Shown: positions 1-6,941 of the stretch, piece after piece
Numbering within the stretch: the stretch's first letter is position 1
How the letters are laid out: each line of letters opens with the position of its first letter
NCBI GenBank assembly: GCA_030951095.1
Contig: JAUZQI010000098.1
Coordinates: 1 to 9,920 of the forward strand
Length of the DNA stretch: 9,920 nt
Source: Mariprofundus sp.
Lineage (GTDB): Bacteria; Pseudomonadota; Zetaproteobacteria; Mariprofundales; Mariprofundaceae
Direction of reading: 5' to 3'
Position numbers and translations under genes: made by a program
The notes under the pieces: model-generated
Databases searched by the model: none
The model's input: only the letters and a program-made list of their open reading frames with translations
Told to the model about the DNA's origin: nothing

Positions 1-1
1 A

Positions 2-958
2 CGCCGTGTGCCTCAGGACGGGCGCATTAAACTGCGGCTGTCGCGAGCCAAGACTGTTGATTTCCGGGTTTCAGTGCTGCCGATGCTTTTTGGTGAAAAG
101 GTGGTGATGCGTTTGCTGGATCCGTCCAGTTTACAACTGGATATGACCAAGCTGGGTTATCCTGAAGGGTCTCTGGCGAGGTTGAAGCATGCTATTCACC
201 GTCCCTATGGCATGGTACTTGTAACCGGCCCGACCGGTTCGGGCAAAACAGTCAGTCTGTATTCTGCCGTGGCCGAGTTAAACCAGCCCGGGGTAAATAT
301 TTGCACGGCAGAAGATCCTGTCGAATTTAATTTTATGGGCATCAATCAGGTCAATGTGGATGTGGATGTCGGGCGGACATTTCCAGCCATATTGCGTTCT
401 TTTATGCGTCAGGATCCGGACATTATTCTGATCGGCGAAATACGTGATTATGAAACAGCATCTATCGGTATCAAGGCTGCCCTGACCGGGCATCTGGTGT
501 TGGCAACACTTCATACCAATGATGCACCGTCAACCATGACGCGTCTGGTTAATATGGGAATCGAGCCATTCCTGGTGGGATCTGCTGTTAATATGGTTTC
601 TGCTCAACGTCTGGCAAGATGCATATGTCCGGATTGCAAATCGCCCGAAAAGGTTCCGACTGCTGCTTTGCAGGATGCTGGCGTGCCGGAAAACGAGTTG
701 AACGATTATCATCCGATGCATGGCGCAGGTTGTCAGACATGCAATGGTACCGGCTACAAAGGCAGGACAGGTATTTATCAGGTCATGCCGGTTTTTGATG
801 AAATCCGCGAAGTGATTTATGCTGGCGGAGACTCGGGAAGGATCAATGCCATCGCCATGGAAAAAAATGTTAAAACCTTACGTATGGCAGCACTGGAGAA
901 GGTGAAAGTCGGCGATATTTCACTTGAGGAGTGCTTGCGGGTCACGGCGGCGGATTAA
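2..958 (+). CDS. pilB: Type IV pilus assembly ATPase PilB, C-terminal part (5' end outside the window)
   Basis: PilB is the cytoplasmic hexameric ATPase that drives pilus extension. The reading frame is open from base 2, so this is a fragment of a larger gene; family members are about 560-570 residues and about 319 are visible. Numbering from the GTG codon at base 8, I see Walker A GPTGSGKT (74-81), the Asp box beginning TAEDPVEF (100-107), Walker B with IILIGEIRD (139-147), the His box LTGHLVLATLHTND (159-172) and a zinc-type tetracysteine pair, CPDC (207-210) and CQTC (242-245). The tetracysteine, followed by GTGYKGRTGIYQV, favours the extension ATPase (PilB/GspE) over the retraction ATPase PilT. 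The following pilC, pilS/R and pilD make PilB much more likely than the type II secretion homologue GspE. The GTG at base 8 is internal and is not the true start. Stop is TAA at 956-958. Confidence 0.93.
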   Translation, partial: RRVPQDGRIKLRLSRAKTVDFRVSVLPMLFGEKVVMRLLDPSSLQLDMTKLGYPEGSLARLKHAIHRPYGMVLVTGPTGSGKTVSLYSAVAELNQPGVNICTAEDPVEFNFMGINQVNVDVDVGRTFPAILRSFMRQDPDIILIGEIRDYETASIGIKAALTGHLVLATLHTNDAPSTMTRLVNMGIEPFLVGSAVNMVSAQRLARCICPDCKSPEKVPTAALQDAGVPENELNDYHPMHGAGCQTCNGTGYKGRTGIYQVMPVFDEIREVIYAGGDSGRINAIAMEKNVKTLRMAALEKVKVGDISLEECLRVTAAD

Positions 959-1055
959 CATGAAACAACAATGCGCCTGCATGATTTTTCCAGTCTGTGG
1001 TAATGTTTCATACCCCGGGATGGAAAGAATTCATGCGCGTTAGGGTGATAAACTG

Positions 1056-2249
1056 ATGGCGACTTTTACATGGCAGGCAAAAAACAAACAGGGTTTGGCA
1101 GAAAGTGGCGAGGTAGAAGCACCCAACCGTGAAATCGCTGCGGCGATACTTCGGCGAAAAGGCCTGGTTAATGTTAAAGCAAAGAAAAAACCGATTGAAA
1201 TCAACCTGTTTCCCGACAAAGCCGATGACAAGGATATATCCATTTTTTTCCGCCAGCTTTCCACAATGATCAATGCAGGGTTACCTCTGGTGCAGTGTTT
1301 TGAGCTGGCTGAACGAGGAGCTGAAAAAAAAGCCATGGTCAAATTATTGGGTGATGTGCGTCGGAGTCTTGAGGACGGCAACCCGCTGGGTGAAACAATG
1401 CGCAAGTTCCCCGATGAGTTTGATCGTCTCACATGCGCTTTGGTTGAAGCCGGTGAGCAGGGCGGCATCCTTGATTCTATACTGTTGAGACTTTGCAGTT
1501 ATAAGGAAAAGGCTCTCAGCCTGAAGGCAAAAATTAAATCTGCCATGGTTTATCCGATTGCCATTCTTGTCGTTTCATTCATCGTAACCGCCATTTTGAT
1601 GATTTTCGTTATTCCGGTATTTGGTGAAATGTTTGCCGATTTTGGCGCTGATTTACCGGCTCCTACCCAGATTGCCATTTCGATATCCAATGTTTTTGTA
1701 GCATACTGGTACATCATTATTGGTGCACCGATTGCGATGGTGTTTGCTATCCGGGCTGTATACAAGACGCCGAAAGGGAGGTATCAGCTGGATAAATTGC
1801 TGCTTTCACTACCCATTCTGGGCGATGTGTTGCGCAAGGCTTCCGTGGCCCGTTTCTGTAGCACCTTTTCCACCCTGACGGCTGCCGGTGTCCCGATTCT
1901 GGAATCACTGGATACGGTGGCTGAAACATCGGGTAATGTCGTCATAGAGGAAGTGATTCTTTCGTCCAAGGACTCTATATCGCAAGGCCAGACGCTTACT
2001 GCACCGCTGGAAGACAGTAAAATCTTCCCTCTGATGGTAACGCAGATGATTTCCATCGGCGAGCAGACCGGCAGCCTTGAAGAAATGCTGGCTAAAATTG
2101 CCGAATTTTACGAGGAAGAGGTCGATACAGCCGTGGATAACATGCAACAGTTAATGGAGCCGATGATCATGGCCTTTCTGGGTGTTGTCATCGGAGGTTT
2201 GGTTATCTCTATGTATCTGCCGATTTTCAAGATGGCTTCCATCGTTTGA
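1056..2249 (+). CDS. pilC: Type IV pilus inner-membrane platform protein PilC
   Basis: PilC is the polytopic inner-membrane protein on which PilB acts to add pilin subunits to the fibre. At 397 residues it has the usual family length. It contains two T2SSF domains, visible as an internal repeat: FFRQLSTMINAGLPL (64-78) matches FCSTFSTLTAAGVPI (267-281), and EAGEQGGILDSIL (131-143) matches SIGEQTGSLEEML (333-345). Hydrophobic segments lie near 165-188, 216-235 and 370-392, the last within the characteristic LMEPMIMAFLGVVIGG stretch. The start is supported by an AGGGTG ribosome site at 1042-1047, 8 bases upstream, and by the typical N-terminus ATFTWQAKN. It follows pilB after 97 bases, and pilS starts 63 bases after its stop. 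An 8-A run at 1324-1331 lies inside the gene, but the frame is intact. Confidence 0.95.
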   Translation: MATFTWQAKNKQGLAESGEVEAPNREIAAAILRRKGLVNVKAKKKPIEINLFPDKADDKDISIFFRQLSTMINAGLPLVQCFELAERGAEKKAMVKLLGDVRRSLEDGNPLGETMRKFPDEFDRLTCALVEAGEQGGILDSILLRLCSYKEKALSLKAKIKSAMVYPIAILVVSFIVTAILMIFVIPVFGEMFADFGADLPAPTQIAISISNVFVAYWYIIIGAPIAMVFAIRAVYKTPKGRYQLDKLLLSLPILGDVLRKASVARFCSTFSTLTAAGVPILESLDTVAETSGNVVIEEVILSSKDSISQGQTLTAPLEDSKIFPLMVTQMISIGEQTGSLEEMLAKIAEFYEEEVDTAVDNMQQLMEPMIMAFLGVVIGGLVISMYLPIFKMASIV

Positions 2250-2262
2250 TCTTGTACAGATC
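2248..2262 (+). other. Small perfect hairpin at the pilC stop
   Basis: GATCT and AGATC pair perfectly around a 5-base loop TGTAC, overlapping the last bases of the pilC stop codon. The 5-bp stem is short and no T tract follows, so it is not a classical terminator. It could be a weak RNA structure between pilC and pilS, or chance. The rest of the 63-base gap shows no clear promoter. Confidence 0.25.
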
Positions 2263-2312
2263 AGTTGCATTCGTTGGTTTCCAGCTACCATGCAGCGATT
2301 ATTTGAGCTGAT

Positions 2313-3863
2313 ATGCGCCTGATTTTTTATCGTGCACTGGCTGCGCTTGTTATTGCCGTTGTGGTAACGCTCTGGATTTATCCCACTTTATTACCGATGC
2401 AAAAACAGCTGATGATGGTCTCAGGAGGTCTGTTCTTAATCCTGCTGCTGCTACAGTCGGCTCTGGTTATCAATGAGGTTCCGGGAAAGAGACAATGGAT
2501 TTTCCAGCACGCATCTGACATCGTACTTTCCAGCCTGTTGATTTTTTCCAGTGGCGGGTTGCTCAGCCCGTTCTATTTCTTATTTGGTTTGATTATTATT
2601 GCATCAGGCACTTATGCTCTCCAGGCAATGCCGCTTGCGATGAGTGCCCTGGCATGTTCCGGATATTTGGCTGCAGTGTATGGAGATATCTGGCTGATAC
2701 ATCACTTGGATGTGAATACACAGCAGGCATTGCATCTATTGCTACAAGTTTCCGCCCTTATGCTGGTTGGCGGTGTCATGGCTTATATTGCCAGGCACCA
2801 GGCCAGTCTGCGTGCAAGCAGCGACAAGATTTTTCGCCAACACAGAAGGCTCAAGGATATACATGACAACATTATGGCGGAGATGCGTGAGGGTGTCATT
2901 GTACTGGACAGCACCTTGCATGTCAGTGATATGAATGAATCGGCAACTACCCTGCTGGGGAAACAGTCGGTTGATGCTCTACTTGCCATTCCTGCCCTGG
3001 ATGCTTTTTTTTGCAAGCCACTGTTGCCGGAAGTTCAATGTGAATATGATCATCATGGACGCACGTTGCTGTTGACTGTCCGAAAATTAACTCCGGATGT
3101 TGATGCAGCATGGTTGCTGACGTTGGTGGATATCTCCGAAATCAGGCATCTCGAGAAGCAGTTGATTCAGCAGGAAAAAATGGCGCTTCTCGGCAAAATG
3201 TCAGCCACACTGGCACATGAAATCCGCAACCCGATTCATACCATGGCTCAGGGGCTGGAGATCATGGCTAGAACATCTGAAAGCAATGTCGATATTCAGG
3301 GGATTCTGCGTGATGAAATGATGCGTTTAAACAGGTTGGCCAATATGCTGCTGGAATATTCGAGGCCATTGCACCCGGCTCCTGTTCAAACCTATATGCC
3401 GGAAGTGATTAAATCATCCCTGAATCAGCTGGATATTACAGGCTGCAGAAAGGTAAACTGGCAATGCTTTGTGGATGAATTACTGATAGACAGCGATCAT
3501 TTCCGGCTGGTAATGGATAACCTGTTATCCAATGCACTGGCTTACCGGTACCCTGATAGTGATGTCACGGTTTGCCTTGATGCAGACGAAATATCCTGGA
3601 TGCTTCGCGTTGACAATGAAGGTGATATTCCAGAAGTAATTCGCGAAAAGCTGTTTGAGCCGTTTATCAGCAGCAGTTCGAATGGAATAGGTCTGGGGCT
3701 GGCGACCGTGCAACAGGTTTGTATCGCCAATGACTGGACAGTTGAGTCTGGTTTTAAAGACGGAAAGGTCTGTTTCACAATCCGGGGGTTACTACAACCA
3801 GAGATGGTGAATATGCCGGAGCATGGCCAGAATGATATGAGCAGGGAGGTGGCGAATGGCTGA
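2313..3863 (+). CDS. pilS: PilS-type membrane sensor histidine kinase
   Basis: This kinase probably autophosphorylates in response to a membrane signal (pilin level in the known PilS) and passes phosphate to the adjacent PilR. The 516-residue protein begins with about six hydrophobic segments (near 7-25, 33-53, 67-80, 84-100, 105-122 and 142-160), the classic PilS sensor. A PAS-like region follows (about 184-275), with coiled coil leading into the HisKA domain. The phosphoacceptor is H302 in AHEIRNPIH. The HATPase domain has an N box with DNLLSNA (402-408), an F box LFEPF and a G2 box GIGLGLA (458-464). The G1 box reads DNEGDIP instead of the common DNGPGIP, a known kind of variation. No strong ribosome site precedes the ATG at 2313, so the start is less sure than for the neighbours. 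The gene overlaps pilR by 8 bases. An 8-T run lies at 3005-3012. Assignment to PilS rests on topology and neighbours. Confidence 0.88.
   Translation: MRLIFYRALAALVIAVVVTLWIYPTLLPMQKQLMMVSGGLFLILLLLQSALVINEVPGKRQWIFQHASDIVLSSLLIFSSGGLLSPFYFLFGLIIIASGTYALQAMPLAMSALACSGYLAAVYGDIWLIHHLDVNTQQALHLLLQVSALMLVGGVMAYIARHQASLRASSDKIFRQHRRLKDIHDNIMAEMREGVIVLDSTLHVSDMNESATTLLGKQSVDALLAIPALDAFFCKPLLPEVQCEYDHHGRTLLLTVRKLTPDVDAAWLLTLVDISEIRHLEKQLIQQEKMALLGKMSATLAHEIRNPIHTMAQGLEIMARTSESNVDIQGILRDEMMRLNRLANMLLEYSRPLHPAPVQTYMPEVIKSSLNQLDITGCRKVNWQCFVDELLIDSDHFRLVMDNLLSNALAYRYPDSDVTVCLDADEISWMLRVDNEGDIPEVIREKLFEPFISSSSNGIGLGLATVQQVCIANDWTVESGFKDGKVCFTIRGLLQPEMVNMPEHGQNDMSREVANG
3845..3850 (+). promoter_or_regulatory. 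Strong Shine-Dalgarno for pilR inside pilS
   Basis: GGAGGT, embedded in AGGGAGGTGG near the end of the pilS coding region, lies 5 bases before the pilR ATG at 3856. It is the best Shine-Dalgarno in the window. It fixes the pilR start and suggests PilR is made efficiently, and perhaps in excess over PilS, despite the overlap. Confidence 0.8.
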
Positions 3864-5253
3864 AATTTTGCTTGTCGAAGATGAAGCAAACGCTCGCAAG
3901 ATACTTTCACTGGGGCTGGAATTGCAGGGGCACCAGGTATCTAGCTGTGCATCACCCGGAGAAGCCGACAAACAGCTGCAGACCCGAACTTTCGATGTGG
4001 TGTTGACCGATTTGCGAATGGAGGATCGTGATGCGGGTCTGGAAGTTATCGATATGGCCCGAAAACAGCAACCGCACGCACGGGTATTGTTACTAACGGC
4101 CTATGCAAGCGCTGATACAGCAGTCGCTGCCATGAAACAGGGGGCATTTGATTACCTGACCAAACCGGCATCGGGCGAAGAATTAGCGTCAGCCGTCGAG
4201 CGGGCTTTGTTTGATGCTGCATCTGATAGCGTTGAATCCAGGCATAGCAAGCGGGGGATGGAGCCGGGGTCGGAGCAGCCATCTGTGGCTGCCGCTGCGG
4301 GAGAAATGCTGATAGGAGAATCCGAGCCAATGCAGCGGGTACGGGATCGATTAAAACGATCAGCAAACTCTGATTTTACCGTATTGATTTCAGGCGAGTC
4401 GGGGACGGGCAAGGAACTGGCGGCGCGGATGGTTCATGTGTACTCCAACCGTGCCAAGGGAGTTTTTATTCCGGTGCACTGCGGGGCTATTCCCGATGGG
4501 CTGTTTGAATCCGAGCTGTTCGGGCATTGTAGAGGAGCATTTACCGGAGCTGAGTTTGATCGTGCCGGTCTGATTGAATCGGCCAATGGCGGCACCCTGT
4601 TTCTTGATGAGGTGGGGGAGTTGCCTCTATCTGTTCAGGTTAAACTGCTGAGAGTATTGCAGGATAAACGGGTACGCCGTGTTGGTGCGGACAGGGAACA
4701 TGATGTGGATGCGCGCGTTATTGCTGCCACCAACCGTGATCTGGAAGCTGAAGTGCGGCGGGGGAATTTTCGTGAGGATCTGTTTTTTCGGTTGAATGTT
4801 GTGCCGGTGCATATGCCGCCATTAAGACAGCACAAGGAAGATATTCCTTTGCTGGCCAGAGCAATTACACGTCAATATAGCGAGGGACGTTCCCGGTTGA
4901 CCGATGACTGTTTGCGTAAACTGGTTTCATTGCCATTTATGGGCAATGTGCGGGAGTTGGAAAATCTGTTGCAGCGTATGTTAGCGCTGGCTGAAACCAG
5001 TGATTTGGATTTAAAGCTGCTGACTGAGGTGTATTCCGGTGTGCATACCGGTTCGGAAGTATCGCTGGATAACATGCAGGAACAGGAGGGTGATCTGGAT
5101 GCATGGGTGGCTGTGATTGAACAGCAGTTGATAGATGAAGCGCTTGCCAGAACCGGAGGCAATATTACCAAAGCCGCCAAAGAACTGGGTATCAGTTTTC
5201 GTTCACTCAGGTATCGGCTGAAAAAGACATTCCCTTCAAATGAGAAAGCATGA
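3856..5253 (+). CDS. pilR: PilR-type sigma54-dependent response regulator
   Basis: This NtrC-class activator is probably phosphorylated by the adjacent kinase and remodels RpoN polymerase at pilin and other promoters. All three domains are complete in 465 residues. The receiver domain (about 3-118) has acidic pocket E8/D9, phosphoacceptor D52, T81 and K103. The AAA+ domain (about 152-385) has Walker A GESGTGKE (180-187), an intact sigma54-contact loop GAFTGA (227-232), Walker B GTLFLDE (246-252), FREDLFFRL (305-313) and GNVRELEN (363-370). A Fis-type helix-turn-helix ends the protein ([20 protein letters not shown], 436-455). The intact GAFTGA and Walker motifs predict an active sigma54 activator. 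It begins within the end of pilS and its TGA overlaps the pilD start (ATGA), so translation is probably coupled. Other NtrC-family names are possible from sequence alone; context supports PilR. Confidence 0.93.
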   Translation: MAEILLVEDEANARKILSLGLELQGHQVSSCASPGEADKQLQTRTFDVVLTDLRMEDRDAGLEVIDMARKQQPHARVLLLTAYASADTAVAAMKQGAFDYLTKPASGEELASAVERALFDAASDSVESRHSKRGMEPGSEQPSVAAAAGEMLIGESEPMQRVRDRLKRSANSDFTVLISGESGTGKELAARMVHVYSNRAKGVFIPVHCGAIPDGLFESELFGHCRGAFTGAEFDRAGLIESANGGTLFLDEVGELPLSVQVKLLRVLQDKRVRRVGADREHDVDARVIAATNRDLEAEVRRGNFREDLFFRLNVVPVHMPPLRQHKEDIPLLARAITRQYSEGRSRLTDDCLRKLVSLPFMGNVRELENLLQRMLALAETSDLDLKLLTEVYSGVHTGSEVSLDNMQEQEGDLDAWVAVIEQQLIDEALARTGGNITKAAKELGISFRSLRYRLKKTFPSNEKA

Positions 5254-6020
5254 CAGCGATGATCGCACTGTCTGGCATCATCGGTTTAATTGTAGGAAGT
5301 TTTGCCAATGTCTGCGTATACCGGATGCCACGGCGTGAATCGGTCATATTTCCCGGCAGTCATTGCCCTGCATGCCATCATGCCATTGCAGCCTGTGATA
5401 ATATACCGTTGCTATCATGGTTGATACTGGGAGGGAAATGCCGCCACTGTAGCATTCCGATTTCATGGCGTTATCCGCTGCTTGAACTGCTGATGGGCCT
5501 AAGCTGGGGTTTGCTGGCCTGGCATTTCGGAGCAGTGCCCGAGCTTGCTGTAGCATTATGTCTGTTTTTTCTGCTTTGGGTACTGAGCTTTATTGATCTG
5601 GAAACAGGCTTGTTACCCAATGCCCTGACCTATCCGGGCATTGTTCTCGGGCTGTTTTTTTCCTGGTGGCTGGGTCATTGGCAGGATGCCCTGATCGGGG
5701 CAATAGCCGGTTATGGTATATTCTGGCTGATTGCCCGGCTGTTTTTACGGCTGACCGGACGTGAAGGCATGGGTTATGGGGATTTTAAACTATTGGCGAT
5801 GCTGGGCGCTTTTATGGGTTGGCAGGCATTGCCCTTTGTTATTTTTGCTTCGTCCGTGGTTGGTACGTTCGCAGGTATTATCATTCTATTGCTGGCAAGA
5901 CAGGGTTTACGCACCGAGATCCCGTTCGGCCCGTATCTGGCTGTAGCAGGCATGGCCTGGTTTGTCTGGGGCAGTGAGATATTGGCGTGGTATATCGGTT
6001 TGACCGGTATTAACACATGA
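5250..6020 (+). CDS. pilD: Prepilin peptidase / N-methyltransferase PilD
   Basis: PilD cleaves the short leader of type IV prepilins at the inner membrane and methylates the new N-terminus. The 256-residue protein starts with a membrane segment containing GSFANVCVYRMP (16-27), typical of the family. A cytoplasmic zinc-type domain follows with CPAC (39-42) and CRHC (64-67), as in bifunctional enzymes. The two aspartates of the GxGD-class protease are both present: D116 in FIDLETGLLPN and D178 in GMGYGDFK. About six further hydrophobic segments fill the C-terminal two thirds. The start overlaps the pilR stop by 4 bases (ATGA), with only a weak GAGAAAG ribosome site at 5242-5248, so re-initiation after pilR is likely. 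An in-frame ATG three codons downstream is an alternative start. Its own stop overlaps the coaE start. Confidence 0.95.
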   Translation: MTAMIALSGIIGLIVGSFANVCVYRMPRRESVIFPGSHCPACHHAIAACDNIPLLSWLILGGKCRHCSIPISWRYPLLELLMGLSWGLLAWHFGAVPELAVALCLFFLLWVLSFIDLETGLLPNALTYPGIVLGLFFSWWLGHWQDALIGAIAGYGIFWLIARLFLRLTGREGMGYGDFKLLAMLGAFMGWQALPFVIFASSVVGTFAGIIILLLARQGLRTEIPFGPYLAVAGMAWFVWGSEILAWYIGLTGINT

Positions 6021-6622
6021 GTCCGCATCGTGTCGGCTTGACCGGCGGCATTGGCACTGGCAAGAGCACCGTGGCCGGTATCTTTGCCGGCCTGGGAATT
6101 CCAGTTCTTGATCTGGATGAAGTTGGCCAAACTGTAGTTCAAAGCGACAGTTCGGGATTAAAACAGCTGGTCGAGGCCTTTGGTACGAACATCCTGAATC
6201 ATGATGGTTCATTGAACAGGAAAGCTATGGCTCGGCACTGTTTTTCTGATGCAGACCGGACAGCAAAACTCAATGCCATTATGCATCCGTTAATTTGGCA
6301 GGTCGAGGAGAACTGGCTGAGTCAACAGCAGGGCGATTATGCTATCATTGAAGCATCAGTGTTACTGGAATCCGGTGGTGCCGGGCGGATGGATGTAGTG
6401 ATTGTTGTGCTTGCCGACATGATGTTGAGGCGCGACCGGGTGTTGGCCAGAGGAAAGAACACCGCTGCGGAATTTAATGCCATTGTTGCACGTCAGTGTA
6501 CGGATACAAAGCGCCGTGAGGCGGCTGATTTTATCATAACCAATGAAGGCAGTCTGACACAATTACGACAGCAGGTTATCGATATAGAGCGTTTATTATA
6601 CAAGCAGATTCATGCAAATTAA
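6017..6622 (+). CDS. coaE: Dephospho-CoA kinase CoaE
   Basis: CoaE catalyses the last step of coenzyme A synthesis, ATP-dependent phosphorylation of dephospho-CoA at the ribose 3' hydroxyl. The 201-residue length is normal. It shows the P-loop GGIGTGKST (10-18), the acidic substrate loop LDLDEVGQ (31-38), HPLI (90-93), a lid rich in arginines (R138, R139, R141, R145) and the C-terminal signature AADFIITNEGS (169-179). Two family motifs diverge: the usual DADxxAR is DLDEVGQ, and the usual PLLxE region reads ASVLLESG. The core remains complete, so I expect activity. The start overlaps the pilD stop (ATGA) and has no Shine-Dalgarno, implying translational coupling. The pilD-coaE pairing is common in proteobacteria and does not imply a role in pili. 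It is the last gene of the operon. Confidence 0.93.
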   Translation: MSPHRVGLTGGIGTGKSTVAGIFAGLGIPVLDLDEVGQTVVQSDSSGLKQLVEAFGTNILNHDGSLNRKAMARHCFSDADRTAKLNAIMHPLIWQVEENWLSQQQGDYAIIEASVLLESGGAGRMDVVIVVLADMMLRRDRVLARGKNTAAEFNAIVARQCTDTKRREAADFIITNEGSLTQLRQQVIDIERLLYKQIHAN

Positions 6623-6941
6623 GCTGGTTTGGTTTTAGTATACTATATTGATGGTGGCTGTGGGTGCTTGATTTGTAAGGAAAGAGGAAATCACACGTTT
6701 CTTTTCATGATCTGAATACCCGGGGTGAACGCTCGGGGTTGACACAGAATCCGGATGCATATAGAAATCCGTCCGTTGCCGTGGGGTCTCCCGGCATTCC
6801 GGTTGCTCATTTGGACTGGTTATGAGTCAACTTATCGTCAGCCGTTATTTGTTAAGCATTCATTCGTTGTCACCCATTATTTGTATCAGCGCATACTATT
6901 ATTTCCACCGCTGATCGTATCTATTATTTGGAGTATTCTTA
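6623..6941 (+). promoter_or_regulatory. rho leader / intergenic region of 319 bases
   Basis: No established gene fits here. The left part carries an AT-rich TAGTATACTATATT patch (6636-6649) without a good -35 partner. Next come a pair of CGGGGT direct repeats (6721-6726 and 6734-6739), a candidate sigma70 promoter at 6739-6767 and a loose sigma54-like element at 6792-6807. A 30-codon ORF (6822-6914) lies in frame with rho. From 6843 to 6929 TTATTT occurs four times, including an exact 9-base repeat CTATTATTT at 6896-6904 and 6921-6929. The rho ribosome site TGGAG is at 6929-6933. I see no terminator for the upstream operon, so read-through from coaE is possible. In E. coli rho is autoregulated through its leader; whether that applies here is inference. 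Confidence 0.5.
6739..6767 (+). promoter_or_regulatory. Candidate sigma70 promoter for rho
   Basis: A perfect -35 hexamer TTGACA (6739-6744) is followed by two possible -10 elements: TATAGA (6760-6765, spacer 15) and TAGAAA (6762-6767, spacer 17). Each -10 matches four of six consensus positions. Transcription would start near 6773 and leave an untranslated leader of roughly 170 bases. The -35 is convincing and the -10 only moderate. Confidence 0.4.

Noticed and set aside
960..1011. ATGAAAC / GTTTCAT inverted repeat after pilB
   Set aside because: Only 7 bp with a 38-base loop and no T tract; likely chance.
1040..1468. 142-codon antisense ORF opposite pilC
   Set aside because: It is a mirror of a solid pilC coding region and is low in complexity, with no family signature.
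6639..6644. TATACT as a -10 element right after coaE
   Set aside because: No acceptable -35 sequence at 15-19 bases upstream.
6681..6706. Imperfect hairpin between the AAAGAGGAAA and TTTCTTTTC stretches downstream of coaE
   Set aside because: The stem is A-U rich with G-U pairs and has no GC core, so it is not a credible terminator.
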